Part shown: positions 6,282-11,240 of the stretch, in pieces
Layout of the letters: every line of letters begins with the position of its first letter
Position numbering within the stretch: the first letter of the stretch is position 1
From: an uncultured Bacteroidota bacterium
GTDB taxonomy: Bacteria; Bacteroidota; Bacteroidia; Flavobacteriales; Flavobacteriaceae
DNA: 11,240 nucleotides
Assembly (NCBI GenBank): GCA_903837025.1
Contig: CAILTC010000153.1
Location: 1-11,240 of the forward strand
Reading direction: 5' to 3'
Made by a program: the position numbers and the translations under genes
Notes under the pieces: generated by a model
What the model saw: only the letters and a program-made list of their open reading frames with translations
What the model was told of the DNA's origin: nothing
The model's database searches: none

Positions 6282-7322
6282 ATGAACACGAACACAAGAC
6301 GATTCCCCGCCGAATGGGAAAAACAACAAGGAATTTTACTTTGTTTTCCGCATAATGGCAAAGATTGGCCTGGAAAATATGAAGCGATTCAATGGGCTTT
6401 TGTCGAATTTATAAAAAAAGTAGCCACTTTCGAGCAGGTATTAGTAGTAGTTGCCAACGAAAATCTAAAAGCAAAAGTTTTCCAAATGCTAGAAACAGCT
6501 ACTGTTCAAATGAACCATGTTTCTTTCCTAATTTATAAAACGAACCGAAGTTGGATGCGCGATTCGGGGCCGATTATTGTTAAAAACGGAGCCAAAAGAG
6601 AAGCCTTAAATTTTAATTTTAATGGTTGGGCAAAATATAAAAACATACAACTTGACCAATTAGTTCCGTCTAAAGTAGGCGAATTTTTAAATATCCCATT
6701 AACTCAGGTTTTATACAACGGAAAACCCGTAATTGTTGAAGGTGGCGCCATAGATTCTAACGGAAAGGGAACATTACTGACTTCGGAAGAATGCTTGATG
6801 CATCCTGACATTCAGGTTCGAAATCCTAATTTTACCAAAGCAGATTACGAAGCCGTTTTCAAAGAATATTTGGGAATTACCAATGTAATTTGGTTGGGTG
6901 ACGGCATCGAAGGCGATGATACTCATGGACATATTGACGATTTATGCCGATTTGTAAATGAAGATACTATTATTACCATTGTAGAATCGGATCCTGAAGA
7001 CAACAATTACAAGCCTTTGCAAGACAATTTAAACCGATTGCAAAACGCTAAATTAGAAAACGGAAAAGCCCCTAAAATAGTAACTTTGCCAATGCCAAAA
7101 CGCATTGATTTTGACGGACTTCGATTGCCAGCAAGTTATGCTAATTTTCTGATTTTGAATCAATGTGTATTGGTTCCCACTTTTAACGATACCAATGACA
7201 GAAAGGCTTTAAATACAATCGCCGACTGTTTTCCAGACAGAGAAATCATAGGAATTAGCGCTATAGACATCATCTGGGGTTTTGGAACCTTACATTGCTT
7301 GAGTCAGCAAATTCCAGAATAA
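6282..7322 (+). CDS. aguA: agmatine deiminase
   Basis: This 346-residue member of the peptidylarginine-deiminase-like (PPAD/AIH) family hydrolyses agmatine to N-carbamoylputrescine and ammonia. The active-site motifs are all present: WMRDSGP (91-97, Asp94), EGGAIDSNGKGTLL (153-166), GDDTHGHIDDLCRF (211-224, His217), and the catalytic cysteine Cys339 in GTLHCLSQQ near the C-terminus. The N-terminal FPAEWEKQQGILLCFPHNGKDW is the usual opening of the family (W-E-x-Q-x-x-x-x-x-x-P). Length is normal. The ATG at 6282 is preferred because the earlier TTG lies in the promoter -7 element. AguB, encoded at 3724-4611, takes the product to putrescine. The gene is closed by a strong terminator, so it is probably transcribed alone. 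The enzyme is cytoplasmic. Confidence 0.94.
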   Translation: MNTNTRRFPAEWEKQQGILLCFPHNGKDWPGKYEAIQWAFVEFIKKVATFEQVLVVVANENLKAKVFQMLETATVQMNHVSFLIYKTNRSWMRDSGPIIVKNGAKREALNFNFNGWAKYKNIQLDQLVPSKVGEFLNIPLTQVLYNGKPVIVEGGAIDSNGKGTLLTSEECLMHPDIQVRNPNFTKADYEAVFKEYLGITNVIWLGDGIEGDDTHGHIDDLCRFVNEDTIITIVESDPEDNNYKPLQDNLNRLQNAKLENGKAPKIVTLPMPKRIDFDGLRLPASYANFLILNQCVLVPTFNDTNDRKALNTIADCFPDREIIGISAIDIIWGFGTLHCLSQQIPE

Positions 7323-7344
7323 AAGTTCAACAATAAATCTACTT

Positions 7345-7397
7345 TCAACAAAGAAAAACATCAATTAAATTGGTGTTTTCTTTGTTGATTTTTTTTT
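7345..7397 (+). terminator. Rho-independent terminator of aguA
   Basis: Arms at 7345-7366 (starting TCAACAAAGAAAA) and 7368-7388 (ending TTTTCTTTGTTGA) pair over about 20 bp with one mismatch and one bulged base. Nine T residues follow at 7389-7397. It begins 22 bp after the aguA stop. Confidence 0.85.
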
Positions 7398-7690
7398 ATC
7401 CCTCTAATTTTTTACCCTGAGAGCGTCATTATTTAAAATATTGATTTAACTATTATTGTTAAAAAAACATGAATTCAATAGCTTTCAAAAAGTTAAATAA
7501 TTCATATATTTATATTAAATTCCCAAAAGAATTATTTCATTGTTTTTTTAAACAAAGAATTCACAATTCCTTTTAACACAGCAGATGTAAAAGTCAATTC
7601 ACAATTATATTTTTTTTGTTCGATGAACAAAAAAATTTGATGCAAATTATAATTTAACAAAAGTAATAATTCATAAAATTTTGCCCACTT
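7398..7690 (+). other. AT-rich non-coding stretch upstream of the kinase gene
   Basis: No coding frame of note is present on either strand. The stretch holds several short AT hairpins, such as TTTAAC-tattatt-GTTAAA and TTGTTT-tttt-AAACAA, and the stronger hairpin at 7611-7635. No exact TAnnTTTG promoter is seen. The closest is AAATTTTG at 7676-7683, one mismatch and only 7 bp from the ATG, which would give an almost leaderless transcript. The kinase promoter is therefore not identified. Confidence 0.5.
7611..7635. repeat. perfect hairpin upstream of the kinase gene
   Basis: TTTTTTTGTTC (7611-7621) and GAACAAAAAAA (7625-7635) form an 11-bp perfect stem with a GAT loop. A further pair, AATTATA (7603-7609) and TATAATT (7648-7654), flanks it symmetrically. 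It lies 55 bp before the kinase ATG. No T-tract follows, so it is not a standard terminator on the plus strand. Confidence 0.4.
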
Positions 7691-10600
7691 ATGGAAAATG
7701 ACAATTACGATTCAGAATCCAAAAATCACGTTACAAACGAAAAGGATTTATTGAATGAAGAAGCATCAAAGCAAGAATCTCATTTTTCAGAAGATGAAAT
7801 GCTAAAAGTCATTCAAGAATTGAGAGGAGAAAAAGAATACCTTAAATTGCTAAACAAAGAACTTCTAATTGCAAAAAACAAAGCAGAAATAACCTCAAAA
7901 AAACATTACGAATTATTCAATCATTCTGCATCAGGATATTTTACTCTTTCCCGTTCAGGAACCATAATCGACCTAAATCATAATGCTTGGGAAATGATTG
8001 GCAAAGAAAGCTCACTTTTAATAAATACTCGTTTTGATTTTTACATTACCGAAGATATGAAGCCTGTTTTTGATGCCTTTTTTAATACAATTTTCTCCGA
8101 AGAAATTACTGCAAACTGTGATCTTACCCTTATAAATACAAACGGTACATTAACCTATGTTCAACTTGCCGGTATTGCCATAGAAAATGGCGAATATTGT
8201 CATTTAACAGCCCTTGACATAACTAAATGCATTCAACATGAGTATGCAATAGGAGAAGAAAAAGATAGATTATCAGCTATTATAAAAGGAACAAATGTAG
8301 GGACTTGGGAATGGGATTTTTATACAGGAACCATTTTATACAATAACCAATATGCTGAAATGATTGGTTATACATTAGAAGAATTAATGCCCATTAATAA
8401 AAAAACTTGGCGAAAATATACACATCGTGATGATTTGAAAAAATCTGATCAAATACTAAAAAAACACCTAAATGGGGAGTTGAATTATTACGAGTGTGAA
8501 TTAAGAATGAAGCACAAAAACGGAGATTGGGTTTGGATTTTAGATAAAGGAAAAATTAACAAAAAAGATAAGGATGTCAAACCTATAAAAATATCAGGAA
8601 CGCACCAAGACATTACTAAACGCAAGTTAGCCGAAGAAATTATACGATTATCTAAAGTAACCTATAGTGGTATATTAAATAGCGTTTCCGAATTAATATA
8701 TATTTTAGATGAAAACGGTTGCTTTATATATGTAAATAAAGCCGGCGAACAAAAATACGGTTATGAAAAGGACTTTTTAATAGGTAAAAATCCAGAATTC
8801 GTTGCTGCACCCGGAAAAAACGATATCAATAAGATTTCAAAAGCAATTCAATTAGCGAGAAAAGGGAAACCTCAAAATTTTTATTTTTGGGCAATTACCA
8901 AAGACGGAATCATTTTCCCCAAAGAAGTCAATTTAACTTTAGGCACTTATTTTGAAAAATCAGCTGTAATTGCAGTTGCAAGAGATATTTCCGAACAAAA
9001 AAAAGCAGATCTTAAACTTCAAGAAAGCGAAAATCGCTATCGCCTATTAATAGAGTCTTCGAATGAAGGAATCTTAGTTGGCCAAGGAACATATTTAAAG
9101 TTTGTCAATTCAAAAGTATCTGAAATTAGTGGTTATAGCGAAAAAGAACTTTTGACAATACCATTTCTAAATTTCATACATCCGGATCATAGAGAAATGT
9201 TGATGGAAAACTACACTAAGCGAATTAATGGAGAAATAGTCGAAAACAGATACCATGTAAAATTCATAAAAAAAGACAAAACCATAAAATGGCTAGAATT
9301 TAGCGGCGTTAAAATTGATTGGGAAGGTAATCCAGCAAGCATGAACTTTATTACTGACATTACCGAACGCAAAAAAACGGAAAAGTCATTAATAGAAAGT
9401 GAGGATCGTTATCGTTCTCTTGTAGAATGGTCTCCCGAGGCCATTGTTGTTCATAGAAATGGAAAAATACTTTATGCAAATCCCGCTGTTACTAAAGCCA
9501 TTAAAGCAAAATCTGTAAATGATTTATTAGGCAGACATATATTTGACTTCATTCATCCTGATTTCCATAATTCAATGCTCGAGAAATCGAAAATACTTGT
9601 AAATGTTGGGGATTTCAATCCAATGTCAGAAGCTGACTTTATTGATTTAGAAGGAAAAATCATTCATGTTGAAATTCAATCCATATTGATTAATTATGAT
9701 GGAAAGCCAGCCATTCAGGCTTCTATCCGTGACATTAGCTACAAAAAAGAATTAGAAGATTTATTAATAAAAGTTAATAAAATTGCCCGTTTAGGAGCAT
9801 GGGAACTCGATTTATCAAATTACAAATTTAACCTTTCAGCAATTACTAAGGATATCCTAGAAGTGGGATATGATTTTGAAACTGACTTTGAAAATGCAAT
9901 GTCTTTTTTTAAACTTGAATCGAAAAAAGAAGAGATTACAACTCTTATAAAGGAAGGAATAGAAACTGGAAAAAAATGGGAAATAGAATTAAATTTTAAA
10001 ACGGGGAAAGGAAATGATATATGGGTAAAAATTATTGGAGAAACTGAATTTGTCAATAGTAAACCAACACGAGTAAACGGTAGTCTTCAAGACATCAACG
10101 ATCGAAAAATAATAGAAATAGCACTTCATGAAAATATGAAAGAGCTTGAAGATTATAAGTTTGCTCTTGACGAATCTGCTATAATTGCCATTACCGATCA
10201 AAAAGGAATCATAAAAACTGCAAATGATAATTTTTGCAAAACATCCCATTATAGTAGAGAAGAATTGATAGGACATACTCACAATATCATTTGTTCTAAT
10301 TATCATCCTAAAGCATTTTTTAAAGAAATGTGGAAAACCATTGGCTCTGGAAAAGTATGGCGAGGTGTAATAAAAAACAAAAAGAAAAATGGAGAATATT
10401 TTTGGGTAGATTCAACCATTATTCCTTTTTTAGATGCCAATAATAAACCATTCCAGTATTTGTCCATTAGTTTTGACGTTACCGAAATTAAAACTGCCGA
10501 AGATGAAATTATAAAAGCCAAGGAGCGTGCTGAGGAAAGTGACCGACTCAAGTCTGCATTTCTTGCTAATATGAGTCATGAAATCCGCACCCCAATGAAT

Positions 10601-11240
10601 GGTATTCTGGGTTTTACAAATTTATTGAAAGAAGCGAATCTTTCAAATGAAGATCAACAAGAATATATAAAAATTATCGACGAAAGTGGTGTTCGTCTTC
10701 TAAGCATTATCAATGACATTATTGATATTTCTAAAATCGAATCTAAACAAATGGAAGTTTCTAACACCGAAACGAATATCAATGATCAAATAGAATACAT
10801 TTTTAATTTCTTTAAACCCGAAATAACAAACAAAGGACTTGATTTTAGTTTCAAAAATGGACTTGCCACAAGTGACGCATTTATCAATACAGACAGCGAA
10901 AAACTATATGCGGTATTAATTAATTTGGTTAAAAATGCCATTAAATTTTGTGATAAAGGCTACATCAATTTTGGCTACAGCCTAAAAGAAAATAATGAAT
11001 CTGCTGAACTAGAATTCTATGTAAAAGATTCCGGAATAGGGATTCCAAGTAACAGGATAAAAGCCATATTTGATCGTTTTGTTCAAGCTGATGTATCCGA
11101 TAAAAGAGCTTTTCAAGGAGCTGGCTTAGGATTATCAATTTCTAAAGCTTATGTAGAAATGCTTGGTGGGAAAATTTGGGTAGAAAGTGAAGTAGAAATT
11201 GGTTCCACAATATATTTCACAATTCCTTATAATACAAAAC
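7691..11240 (+). CDS. soluble sensor histidine kinase with seven PAS-like modules (3' truncated by window edge)
   Basis: The frame is open from the ATG at 7691 to the window end, giving 1183 residues with no stop. After a coiled-coil-like lead (about 36-72), PAS-like modules lie at roughly 72-179, 190-312, 318-440, 450-562, 572-683, 695-807 and 820-935. Most end in a PAC-type D-I-T/S or similar (DITK, DITKRK, DISEQKK, DITERKK, DISYKK, DINDRK, DVTEIK). Modules 2 and 6 open with GTWEWD and GAWELD, as in PAS_3. The kinase core follows: H-box FLANMSHEIRTPMNG with His963, N-box NLVKNA with Asn1082, G1 DSGIG (1113-1117), F-box IFDRFVQAD, and G2 GAGLGLSISKAYVEMLGGK from 1143. All key residues are intact. 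No signal peptide or transmembrane helix is seen, so it is cytosolic. It ends around IPYNTK at the edge and may continue into a receiver domain. Ligands and the partner regulator are unknown. Confidence 0.92.
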   Translation, partial: MENDNYDSESKNHVTNEKDLLNEEASKQESHFSEDEMLKVIQELRGEKEYLKLLNKELLIAKNKAEITSKKHYELFNHSASGYFTLSRSGTIIDLNHNAWEMIGKESSLLINTRFDFYITEDMKPVFDAFFNTIFSEEITANCDLTLINTNGTLTYVQLAGIAIENGEYCHLTALDITKCIQHEYAIGEEKDRLSAIIKGTNVGTWEWDFYTGTILYNNQYAEMIGYTLEELMPINKKTWRKYTHRDDLKKSDQILKKHLNGELNYYECELRMKHKNGDWVWILDKGKINKKDKDVKPIKISGTHQDITKRKLAEEIIRLSKVTYSGILNSVSELIYILDENGCFIYVNKAGEQKYGYEKDFLIGKNPEFVAAPGKNDINKISKAIQLARKGKPQNFYFWAITKDGIIFPKEVNLTLGTYFEKSAVIAVARDISEQKKADLKLQESENRYRLLIESSNEGILVGQGTYLKFVNSKVSEISGYSEKELLTIPFLNFIHPDHREMLMENYTKRINGEIVENRYHVKFIKKDKTIKWLEFSGVKIDWEGNPASMNFITDITERKKTEKSLIESEDRYRSLVEWSPEAIVVHRNGKILYANPAVTKAIKAKSVNDLLGRHIFDFIHPDFHNSMLEKSKILVNVGDFNPMSEADFIDLEGKIIHVEIQSILINYDGKPAIQASIRDISYKKELEDLLIKVNKIARLGAWELDLSNYKFNLSAITKDILEVGYDFETDFENAMSFFKLESKKEEITTLIKEGIETGKKWEIELNFKTGKGNDIWVKIIGETEFVNSKPTRVNGSLQDINDRKIIEIALHENMKELEDYKFALDESAIIAITDQKGIIKTANDNFCKTSHYSREELIGHTHNIICSNYHPKAFFKEMWKTIGSGKVWRGVIKNKKKNGEYFWVDSTIIPFLDANNKPFQYLSISFDVTEIKTAEDEIIKAKERAEESDRLKSAFLANMSHEIRTPMNGILGFTNLLKEANLSNEDQQEYIKIIDESGVRLLSIINDIIDISKIESKQMEVSNTETNINDQIEYIFNFFKPEITNKGLDFSFKNGLATSDAFINTDSEKLYAVLINLVKNAIKFCDKGYINFGYSLKENNESAELEFYVKDSGIGIPSNRIKAIFDRFVQADVSDKRAFQGAGLGLSISKAYVEMLGGKIWVESEVEIGSTIYFTIPYNTK

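Noticed and set aside
9820..10551. Three minus-strand open frames near the right end
   Set aside because: All lie inside the kinase reading frame, which is uninterrupted and shows PAS and HisKA motifs across these bases.

Overview
The window looks like chromosomal DNA from a Flavobacterium-type member of the Bacteroidota. It is AT-rich and has almost no Shine-Dalgarno sequences. Several genes are preceded by the flavobacterial promoter element TAnnTTTG. The protein families present (AraC-type regulator, SHOCT protein, PAS-rich cytosolic histidine kinase, Omp85-like barrel, aguA/aguB) fit this group. The assignment rests on sequence character and recalled families, not on a database search.

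Layout. Positions 1-348 hold the 3' end of an AraC-family regulator. Positions 541-1115 hold a two-gene unit: a small membrane-anchored SHOCT protein and a very acidic protein of unknown function. Positions 1116-1749 are a low-density zone with a nested inverted repeat, a clear Rho-independent terminator, a decayed RhuM-family fragment and a second frameshifted fragment. Positions 1756-3510 (minus strand) encode a complete MsbA-like ABC exporter. It is divergent from aguB (3724-4611, N-carbamoylputrescine amidase). An Omp85-like outer-membrane barrel with a TTG start follows (4857-6098), then aguA (6282-7322, agmatine deiminase) and a strong terminator. After about 290 bp of non-coding AT-rich DNA, a very large soluble histidine kinase with seven PAS-like modules starts at 7691 and runs off the right edge.

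How the genes work together. AguA converts agmatine to N-carbamoylputrescine and AguB converts that to putrescine, so the window carries both steps of the agmatine route to polyamines. The two genes are separated by the barrel gene but carry near-identical, identically spaced -7 promoter elements. The other genes show no obvious functional link to this pathway. I see no CRISPR array, complete mobile element, tRNA or rRNA. I do not see strong evidence for a new multi-gene system. The most unusual items are the seven-PAS kinase, the POTRA-less barrel between the agu genes, and the structured element upstream of the pseudogene zone.
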